Assembly: GCA_913058345.1 (NCBI GenBank)
Contig: CAJXQR010000002.1
Span: 124,001-188,000 of the forward strand
Length of the DNA: 64,000 bases
From: an uncultured Gammaproteobacteria bacterium
GTDB lineage: Bacteria; Pseudomonadota; Gammaproteobacteria; Pseudomonadales; Porticoccaceae
Direction: 5' to 3'
A program made the translations under genes and the position numbers. The notes below the pieces were generated by a model that saw only the letters and a list, made by a program, of their open reading frames with translations, ran no database searches and was not told where the DNA came from. This document shows positions 17,929 to 27,346 of the stretch, piece by piece. Within the stretch, counting starts at the first letter, position 1; each line of letters opens with the position of its first letter.

Positions 17929-18888
17929 ATGATAGAAAATAACGATAAAAAACTGATCGAATTCTTACAGCGCGAGAATGAACAGCTCAAATTAAGCCTG
18001 GTCAATGTTCAAAGTAACCTGGCTGAGTCTACCGAATTCAATGACCAGTCACTTTCTGAATTTAATGACATCAAAAACGATTTCTCCGAGCTCATCAATG
18101 ACTCTCGTCATCTAACCGAACAAATGGCAGGACTGGCCGCACTGCTCGCCACGTCAAAGTCACGCACTCAAGTCATGGCCGAGCAAATTGAAAACATTAA
18201 TAGTCTCTTGCAAAAAATAGTCGGCATCTCCTACCAAACTAACTTACTGGGCCTGAATGCCACCATTGAAGCTGCCAGAGCAGGCGAGGCGGGTAAAGGC
18301 TTCGCCGTAGTCGCCGATGAAGTAAAGGCTCTGGCGCGGGAGAGCAAAAAAGCCGCTGACGAAATTACCTCGGCAATTGAACACATTAATGACGAATCTT
18401 TAACCTTTTCCCGTAGTATGGAAGATTCGAGCGAAGGCTGTGAAAAGATTAAAGACACTGTCGACCAATTCGATCTGCGCCTACAGGAAACAAGTCAGGC
18501 GAACAATCGCTCCGTGCACCGAATGCTAAGCACCAATGACAGAGTCTTCACATCGCTCGCCAAACTGGATCATATTATCTGGAAAGTAAACACTTACCTG
18601 TCCGTCATAAGACAAGAAAAACAGATGGATTTTCTCGATCACAAAAGTTGTCGACTCGGTAAGTGGTATGTCCAGGGCGAAGGCAAGAAAAGCTTTTCAC
18701 GATTACAATCTTACTCCCAGCTCGACCACCCTCACTCCGTTGTGCACGCTAGCACCCAGCGGGTATTCGACTTGATTGACAGCGGTGAGGGTTATACACA
18801 CGAACTCGACAATGCGCTGAAAGAAATGGAGCGCGGTAGCGATAAGGTGTTTAGCGTACTAGACAACCTTTTAAAGGAAAAAGGCTGA
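17929..18888 (+). CDS. Soluble chemoreceptor with C-terminal zinc-binding CZB domain
   Basis: 319 residues without membrane helices. A short N-terminal coiled coil leads into the signalling hairpin; the tip [19 protein letters not shown] (114-132) contacts CheA and CheW. The C-terminal CZB domain (about 205-315) has the expected zinc ligands H215, C241 (SCRLGKWY), H269 and H273. In known CZB receptors this site senses zinc or hypochlorous acid. No sensor domain precedes the hairpin, so the CZB domain is likely the only input. Confidence 0.92.
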   Translation: MIENNDKKLIEFLQRENEQLKLSLVNVQSNLAESTEFNDQSLSEFNDIKNDFSELINDSRHLTEQMAGLAALLATSKSRTQVMAEQIENINSLLQKIVGISYQTNLLGLNATIEAARAGEAGKGFAVVADEVKALARESKKAADEITSAIEHINDESLTFSRSMEDSSEGCEKIKDTVDQFDLRLQETSQANNRSVHRMLSTNDRVFTSLAKLDHIIWKVNTYLSVIRQEKQMDFLDHKSCRLGKWYVQGEGKKSFSRLQSYSQLDHPHSVVHASTQRVFDLIDSGEGYTHELDNALKEMERGSDKVFSVLDNLLKEKG

Positions 18889-19032
18889 AGCTTTCCAGGC
18901 ATCTCCCGAACGCCAGCCACTTAGCCCGGCTATTGAACTTAACCCCACTATTAGATAAGCACAGGTAGAAAGGCACACGCCAGTGGACGGCATCCACGGT
19001 AAGAAAAAAACTCATAAAGGATTCTGTACGGT

Positions 19033-20457
19033 CTATTCACCCTGTATTTTTTCTACAATCGCCGTCGTCGAACAATCGTCAAGGAAGTCCAGTGCCTGTA
19101 CTTTACCGCCATAAGCCTCAACAATTTCCCAGCCCACCACTTCTTCTTTCTTATAATCACCGCCTTTTACCAATATATCGGGACGCACCAACTTCAGCAG
19201 TCTTTCCGGCGTGTCATCATCAAACACCAAGACCCAGTCAACCGACTCAAGACCCGCCAATACAGCCATACGTCGATCTTCAGAGTTAATCGGTCGACCT
19301 TCACCTTTAAGGCGACGCACGGATTCATCGGCATTGACCGCGACAACCAGACGCTGACCTAAACGGCGGGCTTGCTCAAGATAGCCGACATGACCAGCGT
19401 GAAGAATATCGAAGCAACCATTGGTAAAAACAATACGTTCACCATGGGCACGGGCATCGGCTAAATCGACCAGCAACTGTTCTTCGTTGACCACACCGCG
19501 TCCGTGGCCCTGTTCAAGTTGTAGTGCGCGCCGCAACTCGGGCGCACTAATGGTAGCAGTGCCCAGTTTGCCGACCACAATGCTCGCGGCCAAATTGGAC
19601 AGCACGACCGCCGAAGGCAATTCTTCTCCCGCTCCCAATGCGGCGGCGAGCACGGAAATTACCGTATCACCCGCACCTGTTACGTCAAATACTTCACGTG
19701 CCCGCGCTGGCAGGTGAAAGGCCGACATCCCCTGGCGTAACAGGGTCATACCGTGCTCACCACGGGTCACAAGCAAAGCTTTAAGATCCAGTTCTTCAAG
19801 CAGTGCCAGGCCTTTTTCAACAATGTCGCTCTCACTCTGGCAAGGCCCCACCACGGCTTCAAACTCACCCATATTCGGGGTAATCAGCGTTGCGCCCCGA
19901 TAGCGATTAAAATCACTCCCTTTGGGATCAACCAATACAAGGATGCCACGCTGCCTGGCAGCTTGAATCAGCTCAACGGGGTTTTGCAAAGCTCCTTTAC
20001 CGTAATCTGAAATAACGAGCACGCTAACATTTGCTAATAAAGCCGCAACTTTATCGGCAATTTGGTGCGTATCGGCGGCTGTAAATTGCTCTTCAAAGTC
20101 GAGCCGTAACAATTGCTGGTGACGACTCATCACACGTAATTTAGTGATGGTCGGCTTGTCGGCAGACACTTGGAAATCGGTACGAATACCAGCAGAGCCA
20201 AAGCGGGTCTCCAGTGAATGGGCAGCTTCGTCCGCACCCACGACACCTACTAGAGAGGCCCCGGCGCCCAGAGTGGCAATATTCAAAGCGACATTGCCCG
20301 CACCACCAACACGATCTTCGAGCTGCTCAACGTTAACCACAGGCACGGGCGCTTCGGGAGAAATGCGTGACGTCGGCCCCTGCCAGTAGCGATCGAGCAT
20401 TAAATCACCTACGACCAATATTTGAGCGCCATCAAAGCGCGGCATAGTTACATTCAA
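19033..20457 (-). CDS. hldE: Bifunctional heptose 7-phosphate kinase / heptose 1-phosphate adenylyltransferase
   Basis: 474 residues from a TTG codon. I chose the TTG at 20457 because GGAGA lies at the right distance and the resulting start (NVTMPRFDGAQILVVGD) aligns with the enteric MKVTLPEFERAGVMVVGD; the ATG at 20478 would place the ribosome binding site inside the gene. The N-terminal ribokinase-like half has DVTGAGDT; the C-terminal nucleotidyltransferase half has FTNGCFDILHAGHVGYL. It makes ADP-glycero-manno-heptose for the LPS inner core. It is downstream of waaC in the same direction. Confidence 0.95.
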   Translation of the reverse strand: MNVTMPRFDGAQILVVGDLMLDRYWQGPTSRISPEAPVPVVNVEQLEDRVGGAGNVALNIATLGAGASLVGVVGADEAAHSLETRFGSAGIRTDFQVSADKPTITKLRVMSRHQQLLRLDFEEQFTAADTHQIADKVAALLANVSVLVISDYGKGALQNPVELIQAARQRGILVLVDPKGSDFNRYRGATLITPNMGEFEAVVGPCQSESDIVEKGLALLEELDLKALLVTRGEHGMTLLRQGMSAFHLPARAREVFDVTGAGDTVISVLAAALGAGEELPSAVVLSNLAASIVVGKLGTATISAPELRRALQLEQGHGRGVVNEEQLLVDLADARAHGERIVFTNGCFDILHAGHVGYLEQARRLGQRLVVAVNADESVRRLKGEGRPINSEDRRMAVLAGLESVDWVLVFDDDTPERLLKLVRPDILVKGGDYKKEEVVGWEIVEAYGGKVQALDFLDDCSTTAIVEKIQGE

Positions 20458-20509
20458 GCCTACTCTCCATTTACACAATCTATTTTGAGTTGTTAAAACG
20501 ACTGCAGTA

Positions 20510-21595
20510 TCAGCCTTTTGAGTGGCCTTCAGCCAGGGCTATATCACTAGCAATAAGCGGCTCTTTAGCTTGTAATCGTTCAAGCGCATGCCACACAGCC
20601 TGCGTGCTAATCGTGGTCATGCATTGGGCCTGCTCACCACTGTAATCTGCAGTATCGCAACGCTGCTTATAGCACGGAATGCAGTCAAAGCCAGTGGCTC
20701 GCAAGTGACACACACTCGCCCCTGTCGCACCGATGAGGTGCGGGTCTGTCGCTCCGTATAGCGTTACTGTTGGCACATCGAGTGCCGCGGCGACATGAGC
20801 CAGTCCGGTATCGACACAAACCGCACCGGCACTTTCAACGAGTAGCCCAGCAAGCTCCCCTAGACTAAGTCGCGGTAGCACGGTGCAATGCGCATAATCC
20901 CCAGAGAGCTGCTCGGCCTGAGTCTTCTCCAATGCCGAACCCCAGGGCAATAAAACCTGATAACCTCGTTCACCGGCCTGCTCAATGAGCTGCGACCAAT
21001 GCTCATCTGACCAACGCTTGTTCGGCCAGCTGGCATTCTGCACAAACACGAGATAAGGCGAAACAGGCAACTCTAAAGGCGCTTTAGGCCACTGCTTTAA
21101 GGCGAGGGCAAAGTCGGGCGCGGTTGTCGGCACAGGGTACCCTAGAGCCAGGGCAAAGAGCTGGCGCCAGCGGTTAATAGCCAATTGATCACGCGAAATC
21201 GAATAGCGCTTGTTATAGGCCAGATGGGCAACCCATTCGCTAACCGAGCGGCTATCCGGGCCATGTTTCATACCCCGGGCGAGACGAGTGACCAATGCGC
21301 TCTTCCAGTTAGTCTGGGCATCGATAACAACATCGTAATGGGTGCTGCGCAAGTTTTTAATAAAGCTACCCAGCTCTCCGCTTTTCCAGACCTGGCCCAA
21401 TGTTGCCCGCCAGCGGCGATGCGCGGTCGGAAGGGTGCGCCGCACAGTGGGATGCCAGAGAGGGATTTCGGCAAAAGATTCGTCCACCGCCCAGTCAAAT
21501 GTGATATCGGGATATATCTTCTGAGCATCACTGAGGGCGGGCAGAGCCTGCACAAGATCCCCCATCGAGGTCAGCTTAACAATCAGCACTTCCAT
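20510..21595 (-). CDS. waaC: LPS heptosyltransferase I
   Basis: 361 residues, GT9 family. The start VLIVKLTSMGDLVQALPALSDA is typical of WaaC, and the donor-site motif near residue 260 (CVDTGLAHVAAALDVPTV) is present. It adds the first heptose to Kdo2-lipid A from ADP-heptose at the inner membrane. It lies 52 bp upstream of the hldE start, giving substrate supplier and user in one unit. Confidence 0.95.
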   Translation of the reverse strand: MEVLIVKLTSMGDLVQALPALSDAQKIYPDITFDWAVDESFAEIPLWHPTVRRTLPTAHRRWRATLGQVWKSGELGSFIKNLRSTHYDVVIDAQTNWKSALVTRLARGMKHGPDSRSVSEWVAHLAYNKRYSISRDQLAINRWRQLFALALGYPVPTTAPDFALALKQWPKAPLELPVSPYLVFVQNASWPNKRWSDEHWSQLIEQAGERGYQVLLPWGSALEKTQAEQLSGDYAHCTVLPRLSLGELAGLLVESAGAVCVDTGLAHVAAALDVPTVTLYGATDPHLIGATGASVCHLRATGFDCIPCYKQRCDTADYSGEQAQCMTTISTQAVWHALERLQAKEPLIASDIALAEGHSKG

Positions 21596-21673
21596 AGATC
21601 AGGCTTTTATAAGGGTGGAAAAGGCAGGCAGGCCTGATTTAAACATCGAATAATAACGACCCCGTGTAACAAC

Positions 21674-22306
21674 TCAAGCCGGCGCGCTCGAACTCCGGGC
21701 AAAAAACTTTTTGAGCTTAGCGCTAAGGCGGTGAAAAAACTGATGCTTGCCTTTTGCGGCTTCACCAATAAGATAGTTCATCTGTATCGACAAGCGTTTA
21801 CCAACCACCGGTTTGTGGCCATGCCAGCAATTATCTGTCACTTTAAAGGCCATTAACGTTCCCGCAGTGGGTGGGACTTCCTCGACAAAGTTTTCAATGT
21901 CCTCGCCATCGCGAAGTACGCGTAAATTGCCGCCTTCGGCTTCCCAGCTAGCATTCAAATACAGCAGTACAGTGACGACTTTAGTCTTCGAGTCGGTGTG
22001 AATACGCCCGTCTTTTTCTCGCATTACGCCACGCACTGTTGTCAATATCGGCAGACCTTCTAGACGCAAGTCAAACTTGTCAGCCACCACGCGACGAAAA
22101 GCATCACTCTGAAGTTCGGACAGTAGTGCTTGATAAGCCTCTCCACCAGTGACCTCAGAAATAGGAATACTACCGGGGTGCTGAATATCGGGAAAGTCTT
22201 GCAGCACAGACGCCAGCATGTCATCACGGACAAAACCAGGGACCACAATGTAAGGGTAGGGGTCTGTTCTAAGACGCTCGCGACTCAACAAATCTAATTC
22301 AAGCAT
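21674..22306 (-). CDS. 2-oxoglutarate/Fe(II)-dependent oxygenase
   Basis: 210 residues from ATG 22306, which has CGGAGT eight bases upstream; a GTG further out lacks a site. The double-stranded beta-helix carries the facial triad H103, D105 (RIHTDS) and H162 (CWHG), with R171 (RLSIQMNY) for 2-oxoglutarate. The C-terminal tail is basic (KLKKFFARS). It is placed just upstream of waaC, so hydroxylation of lipid A, core sugar or a related metabolite is possible. That role is inferred from position only. Confidence 0.85.
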   Translation of the reverse strand: MLELDLLSRERLRTDPYPYIVVPGFVRDDMLASVLQDFPDIQHPGSIPISEVTGGEAYQALLSELQSDAFRRVVADKFDLRLEGLPILTTVRGVMREKDGRIHTDSKTKVVTVLLYLNASWEAEGGNLRVLRDGEDIENFVEEVPPTAGTLMAFKVTDNCWHGHKPVVGKRLSIQMNYLIGEAAKGKHQFFHRLSAKLKKFFARSSSAPA

Positions 22307-22556
22307 GGCAGTACTCCGAACCACTAAAAGCGCCCGTATGCTACCACAACCGGCTGCGCACGCCCTATACCTTCTAGCCTTTCACGGTCTACTGCGTTAA
22401 CTTGAGCGTACCCGGACACTCTAATAATACCAGGCCAGAGGTACGACCAGTTAAAGCTCCCGATCTAACATGGGCCCACCTTATATCGCCCCCTGTATAG
22501 GCCTTGAGCATCGGGTATACTGATGACCCATAATAACGTAAAGGAACCCTCGACGA

Positions 22557-23642
22557 GTGGAACACGCCGTAATACAGGAGAGCTTACCCGCAAACACCTG
22601 TAAAAATTTGCAAACACCGCTCGTGTTATTGATGACGACCAAGCACATGGGCAACCTGCTTGTTTCACTTCATTGCCTACAAATCATCGTCAGTGCCAGC
22701 CGCGGCCAAAGCCTATTGATCGTCGATGAGCGCTACCGCGACATCATCGAATCCGTCGCCGATATGGGCAGGGTGCTCTACTATCCTCGCCGGCAATTGA
22801 AAACCGCCAGTCTCGCTGTAAAGGCCAGGTTGCTTTATAGCTTTTACCGTCAACTCCGCCAACATCAAGCTAAATTACTACTCGATTTCGACGGCCAGGG
22901 CCAGGCTGCAACGATCACCCAGCTCTCAGGAGTGGCAACTCGCATTGGCCCGACCGATGCCCGTCGCGGTAAAGGCGTCTACACTCAGCTCCTCAGCAAT
23001 AGCGAACGTCAACACCACCGTTTTAAAGACTATGCGCTGTACCCCGAAATTCTTCTTGGACAATCAGCCGAGCCCCAATACCCCGAGCTGAAAAGCGAAA
23101 CCTGGCACCGCGATAACCTGCAAGCCATTTTGCAACCACAGGGCATAGACCTTGCGCGGCCCTATACCTGTATACATGCTGGCGCGACAAAAACGTATAA
23201 ACGCTGGCCTGCTGAGTACTACGCCAACATCGCCGACTGGCTGGCCAAACACAAACAGCAGGTCGTTTTTATTGGCTCAGGGGCTTCGGATACACAGAGA
23301 ACAGCCGAAATACTTGAACAGTGCGAACAGGCACACATTGACTTATGCAACCAACTGAGCATCCGACAGTTGATCACCCTATTCCAAACCTGCGATCTTT
23401 TCCTTGGCAATGACAGTGGCCCCATGCATCTGGCCGCCGCTGCAAACGCAGAGGTTTATGCAATTTTCGGCCCTACCGATGAGGCCCGCTGGGGGCCTTT
23501 GGGCAACAAAGCCAAAGTCATAAGAAACTCTGTGCCCTGCGAAAAGAGCTGCTCAAAAAAATTCTGCCCCGTCGGCCACCGTTGCATCAATACTCTAAGG
23601 CCTGAAGCGGTAAAAGCTGCTCTTCAAGCCTACGCAGTCTAA
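22557..23642 (+). CDS. GT9 heptosyltransferase-like glycosyltransferase
   Basis: 361 residues from GTG 22557 with AAGGAA ten bases upstream. GT9 features: an N-terminal VLLMTTKHMGNLLVSLHCLQ in place of the usual heptosyltransferase start, RPYTCIHAGATKTYKRWP, and the donor motif FLGNDSGPMHLAAAAN. The cysteine cluster near the C-terminus (CEKSCSKKFCPVGHRCI) is seen in some WaaF/WaaQ relatives. It probably adds a further core sugar. It opens a rightward gene group running to 26875. Confidence 0.88.
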   Translation: MEHAVIQESLPANTCKNLQTPLVLLMTTKHMGNLLVSLHCLQIIVSASRGQSLLIVDERYRDIIESVADMGRVLYYPRRQLKTASLAVKARLLYSFYRQLRQHQAKLLLDFDGQGQAATITQLSGVATRIGPTDARRGKGVYTQLLSNSERQHHRFKDYALYPEILLGQSAEPQYPELKSETWHRDNLQAILQPQGIDLARPYTCIHAGATKTYKRWPAEYYANIADWLAKHKQQVVFIGSGASDTQRTAEILEQCEQAHIDLCNQLSIRQLITLFQTCDLFLGNDSGPMHLAAAANAEVYAIFGPTDEARWGPLGNKAKVIRNSVPCEKSCSKKFCPVGHRCINTLRPEAVKAALQAYAV

Positions 23643-23666
23643 GACCCAGACCTGGGTTTCTTCGCT

Positions 23667-25211
23667 ATGGCAAAAATTACAAAGACAAGATTCCTGAGCG
23701 CATCAGGAGAAAAAGGCATACGTAGCTCAGCAGCCATTTATGGTTTGACCTTCATCCTCACACTCGTACTCTTTTTCGCCTTCGGCACCAACAATGACAC
23801 CCTCAACGATGACGGCATCAATTATATCTACGCCGCTCACGCCCTCGCCGATGGAGACCTCGAACAGGCAAAAACCTATCGACCAGAAGTTCTTTTTTAT
23901 CATCAAATCACACTGATAGCCTCCCTCACGGGTCTAGACTTACACCCCAGCGCCAAATTGCTCAGTCTATTCTGGCAGATCATGCTAGCTGCTGCCTTTA
24001 TGGCTATAATTCGTCGCTTCGATGACTCAACGCAAAGCCAGATTATCGCCTTAGCAGTCTTCTTTAGTATGAGTAGCATCAACCACTTACGGCCCGACAT
24101 CATTCGTGGTTTTGGCTTTTGGGCCCTGCAACTGTGGGCTATATGGGCAGGCCTGAGGTTTATTCAATCAAAGCTATGGCGCTTTGCAGTACTCTGGCTA
24201 GGCTTAAGCAGTCTTGCCATCGTCTACCGTATTGAAAGTATTGCCTACCTCTTACTGGTCCCTCTTTTCACCCTGCTAGCGATAAGCTTCACAGGGCAAC
24301 TGAGCAGCAATAAATTATTAAAGATGAGCAGTTTGCTGGTTATTTTCAGCGGCGCAATCTGGCTTTTTTTGTGGCCTGAACATAAGCAGCTGCCGAGTGG
24401 CACACCTCTGCTGGCTCAATTGCAACCAGAGCTGGAGGCCTTCAAGCGGGCTACAATTAATTTCGATCAATTAAAAACGGATATTAGCGCAGTAATGCCG
24501 ACCCAATGGGCGCAGCGCAGTGTTAATGACTTGCTAATTGGCGGTTTTATTTTTCATCTCTTAGTGATCCTATTAAAAACAACCAATACACCCCTCATCG
24601 CTTTGTCCCTGTACCGGGGACACATTAAGCGACCTTTCCTCCGTAGCCCACAACACACCTTATTAGCTAACTATATTCTAATCGGCATCCTTATTGGCTT
24701 GATGAGCGTCTACAACAAGTACTTCCTCAGCGCGCGCTATATCATGCTCACGGCTATTCTTATCTGTGTGCCCATTACATTCGTCTTGAGCCAAAGCTAT
24801 ACCCGTTTTATGGCATCTCGTCAGGTGAGTGCCCGCGCATGGCGGAGCGCACTCTTCATCCTACCGTTATTAGCCTGCCTTTATCCGCTCAGTCGCCAGA
24901 ATGATGACAAACTCTATATTCGCGAAGCCGGCGAATGGGTTAAAACCCAGTTAAAAAATGAACAGATGATCTATTTTAATACGCAAAAAGTTGCTTTTTA
25001 CTCCGCCGATTACACGAACGTTAGCTTTAAAAAGCAATATAATAACGTGCAAGACTTAATCCACGAAGGCTATCATTATGCCGTACTGTACGAGGTCAAG
25101 GGTGAACAACAGCCTCTACCACGGAGCTTGCAGAAGCACCGGCTGAAAACCTTTCAAAATAGTCGAGGCCGTTCTGTGAGCATCTATAAACTCCCCGCCC
25201 CGGATTCCTAG
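23667..25211 (+). CDS. Multi-pass membrane glycosyltransferase (GT-C type)
   Basis: 514 residues with about ten hydrophobic helices, beginning near residue 25 (IYGLTFILTLVLFFAFG). The first periplasmic loop contains the acidic pair NDDGINYIYAAHAL, as expected of the catalytic loop of ArnT/PMT-like GT-C enzymes using polyprenyl-phosphate sugars. The C-terminal ~100 residues are a soluble domain. It sits between a GT9 gene and two kinase-like genes, which points to LPS core or O-unit modification. Exact donor and acceptor unknown. Confidence 0.75.
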   Translation: MAKITKTRFLSASGEKGIRSSAAIYGLTFILTLVLFFAFGTNNDTLNDDGINYIYAAHALADGDLEQAKTYRPEVLFYHQITLIASLTGLDLHPSAKLLSLFWQIMLAAAFMAIIRRFDDSTQSQIIALAVFFSMSSINHLRPDIIRGFGFWALQLWAIWAGLRFIQSKLWRFAVLWLGLSSLAIVYRIESIAYLLLVPLFTLLAISFTGQLSSNKLLKMSSLLVIFSGAIWLFLWPEHKQLPSGTPLLAQLQPELEAFKRATINFDQLKTDISAVMPTQWAQRSVNDLLIGGFIFHLLVILLKTTNTPLIALSLYRGHIKRPFLRSPQHTLLANYILIGILIGLMSVYNKYFLSARYIMLTAILICVPITFVLSQSYTRFMASRQVSARAWRSALFILPLLACLYPLSRQNDDKLYIREAGEWVKTQLKNEQMIYFNTQKVAFYSADYTNVSFKKQYNNVQDLIHEGYHYAVLYEVKGEQQPLPRSLQKHRLKTFQNSRGRSVSIYKLPAPDS

Positions 25212-25259
25212 CACATTCATCCACTGTCGCTACAAACCAAAAAAGTACGGTAGCCCAAC

Positions 25260-26111
25260 ATGCCCGAGAAGTACCCTGATTTTACCTTTGAGCGCGCTGG
25301 AGGTTGGCGTTATTACCGGCACAGCCTTGTTCAGCCGCTCAATACAGCTACTACACCAAGCAATACAGAATCGCCAATAATACGACACCTCTCGCAGCAG
25401 AAGACCGTTACCTCTTCTCGTTATTCTCATGTCTGCCAGGCAGTACTTAACAATGGTGGTGAAAGGCTTGCTGTCTATTTCAAAGGAATGGATTTCAAAT
25501 CTCCGCGTGACGCCATCAAGCAGCAGCTGAGCAAAAGTCGAGCAATTAAAGCTTTCGAAGCCGAACGGCTGCTTCAATCTCTCGGTTTCGGCGCACCCTC
25601 CACGCTGCTGACGGGATGGCGACAACGACTATTGATCAAAGATCATTTTTTTACCCTCAGTGCAGCTCTCATCGGTTATGACGATCTTTACACGACGGTC
25701 AAGCAAATTGGGGCCCACTCCAACTCGCAGAAAAGGGCTTTTATCCAGCAACTTGCCTCAACCATTGCCCGCCTGCACAAAGAAAATATCGGTCACGGTG
25801 ATCTGCGTGCGGGCAATGTCATGTGTCGGCACAACGAAGACTGGCAGTTTTCATTTCTCGACAACGAGCGCACCCGTCAGTACAAAAAACTACCCGACAG
25901 TATTCGTATTAAAAACCTGGTCCAATTAAACCTGCTTCTCAGCCCTGCTATTTCCACCACCGACCGGCAGCGTTTTTTTTATCATTACTCAATACTTTGC
26001 TATGGGCGGACCAACAAAGACTTACTCAGCAGAGTTGTCAGAAAAACCCGCAAGCGGCTTAAAATCATGCTCGACAAAAAGAAGATAGAGGTCGATGATC
26101 TATGGCTATAG
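25260..26111 (+). CDS. LPS core kinase-like protein
   Basis: 283 residues, protein-kinase-like fold of the WaaP/InaA kind. The catalytic loop reads HGDLRAGNV and the metal motif is DNERT rather than DLD/DFG, which still offers an aspartate. The preceding region has a lysine in YFKGMD as the candidate ATP lysine. It likely phosphorylates a core heptose or Kdo. It overlaps the next kinase gene by 10 bases, so the pair is co-translated. Confidence 0.8.
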   Translation: MPEKYPDFTFERAGGWRYYRHSLVQPLNTATTPSNTESPIIRHLSQQKTVTSSRYSHVCQAVLNNGGERLAVYFKGMDFKSPRDAIKQQLSKSRAIKAFEAERLLQSLGFGAPSTLLTGWRQRLLIKDHFFTLSAALIGYDDLYTTVKQIGAHSNSQKRAFIQQLASTIARLHKENIGHGDLRAGNVMCRHNEDWQFSFLDNERTRQYKKLPDSIRIKNLVQLNLLLSPAISTTDRQRFFYHYSILCYGRTNKDLLSRVVRKTRKRLKIMLDKKKIEVDDLWL

Positions 26112-26875
26112 TAAGCGATTATAAAAAGTATCGCGCCATGGTAGATCAGCAATTTCAAGATACGACGCTATTTGAAACGATCCATTCGAAAAGCATCCAC
26201 CCCCCCTACCTCATCAAGGGCATGATGCGTCGCGATTTCTACACGAATGCGACGGCCAGTGTTATTCATGACATTGACTCACTGCTTGAAAACGGCATTA
26301 TTATTAAAACAGACCGGGCCACCACCGTTTCCAGGGTAAAGGTTGCGGATCGCGACATCATTATCAAACGTTACAATTACCAAGGCTTTTTAAACTCTCT
26401 GAAATATACGCTGGGCAGCTCCCGCGCCAGGCGGGTATGGCGAGAAACCTATTTGTTACAAAAGATGAAAATTGCCACACCAACGGCACTGGGTTATTTC
26501 GACGTTTGCCATCAAGGGAGGGTGATACGCTCTTATCTAATCAACGAGTTTTGCCCAGAGCCTATTCTGCACTACCTGCTTCTCGACAAGCTTGTCCCTA
26601 TCACTGACTGGCCAACAATCGTAGACCTGGTGCGCAGACTGCTTTGCAACCTCCACTCGAAGGGCATCACTCACGGCGATATAAAAAACTCTAATATTAT
26701 TTACGATGAAGGCAAGCTAGTGCTGATCGACCTTGACTCACTGATTGTGCATCGCTCCACAAAACGCTTAAAACGCCATATTGAAAAAGATATGCGCGCC
26801 TTTGAGAACAAAATAAATTTAGATCCACAGGACTATATAGAAAGAAAAAAAATCGAATTAAATCTCAGCGATTAA
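26102..26875 (+). CDS. LPS core kinase-like protein
   Basis: 257 residues, same superfamily as the gene it overlaps. The lysine motif is DIIIKRYN, the catalytic loop HGDIKNSNI and the metal motif LIDLDS, so all catalytic positions are present. It likely phosphorylates a sugar of the LPS core in the cytoplasm. It is the last gene of the rightward group; it converges on a leftward acetyltransferase gene with only 15 bp between. Confidence 0.82.
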   Translation: MAIVSDYKKYRAMVDQQFQDTTLFETIHSKSIHPPYLIKGMMRRDFYTNATASVIHDIDSLLENGIIIKTDRATTVSRVKVADRDIIIKRYNYQGFLNSLKYTLGSSRARRVWRETYLLQKMKIATPTALGYFDVCHQGRVIRSYLINEFCPEPILHYLLLDKLVPITDWPTIVDLVRRLLCNLHSKGITHGDIKNSNIIYDEGKLVLIDLDSLIVHRSTKRLKRHIEKDMRAFENKINLDPQDYIERKKIELNLSD

Positions 26876-26890
26876 ATCACTATAAATTAA

Positions 26891-27322
26891 TTATTTTTCA
26901 ATTGGCCTCATATGGACTTCAAATTTCGAGGCGTAAATTGTTTTTGCCGGCACATCTTTTAAAACTGTTGCCCCTGCACCAATGATTGCGTCATCGCCAA
27001 TAGTCAAAGCTCCGAGAATAATCACCCCAGGGCCAATCTGCACTCTGTCACCAATCACCGGATAGCCATCATTAAGATTGCCGATGGAAACATTATGGCG
27101 AATATTGCAATGCTCACCAATTTTTACTTTGCTGCCGATCACAATTCCAACAGGGTGCCAAAATATTGTTGTTTTTGGTATTTTAGAAATATTCATATCA
27201 CAGGAGGTCAGCAAGCGAAAATCCCATCCACGGGTAATCACTACCAATAAATCTCTGATAAAGTTTCTAAAACGTTTAATTTTGTGCAACAAAGGGCGTA
27301 TTACTTTTCGATAGATAGGCAC
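26891..27322 (-). CDS. Left-handed beta-helix (serine O-acetyltransferase-like) acyltransferase
   Basis: 143 residues. After a basic N-terminal helix region come hexapeptide repeats (IGSKVKIGEHCNIRHNVSIG, then VQIGPGVIILGALTIGDDAI) closing with AGATVLKDVPA. This is the trimeric LbH acyltransferase fold of the CysE/capsule acetyltransferase kind, but it lacks the long N-terminal domain of CysE. Located right after waaP in the core operon, it probably acetylates an LPS sugar. Confidence 0.82.
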   Translation of the reverse strand: MPIYRKVIRPLLHKIKRFRNFIRDLLVVITRGWDFRLLTSCDMNISKIPKTTIFWHPVGIVIGSKVKIGEHCNIRHNVSIGNLNDGYPVIGDRVQIGPGVIILGALTIGDDAIIGAGATVLKDVPAKTIYASKFEVHMRPIEK

Positions 27323-27346
27323 AACTCAACTCTCAATTAATTATTT

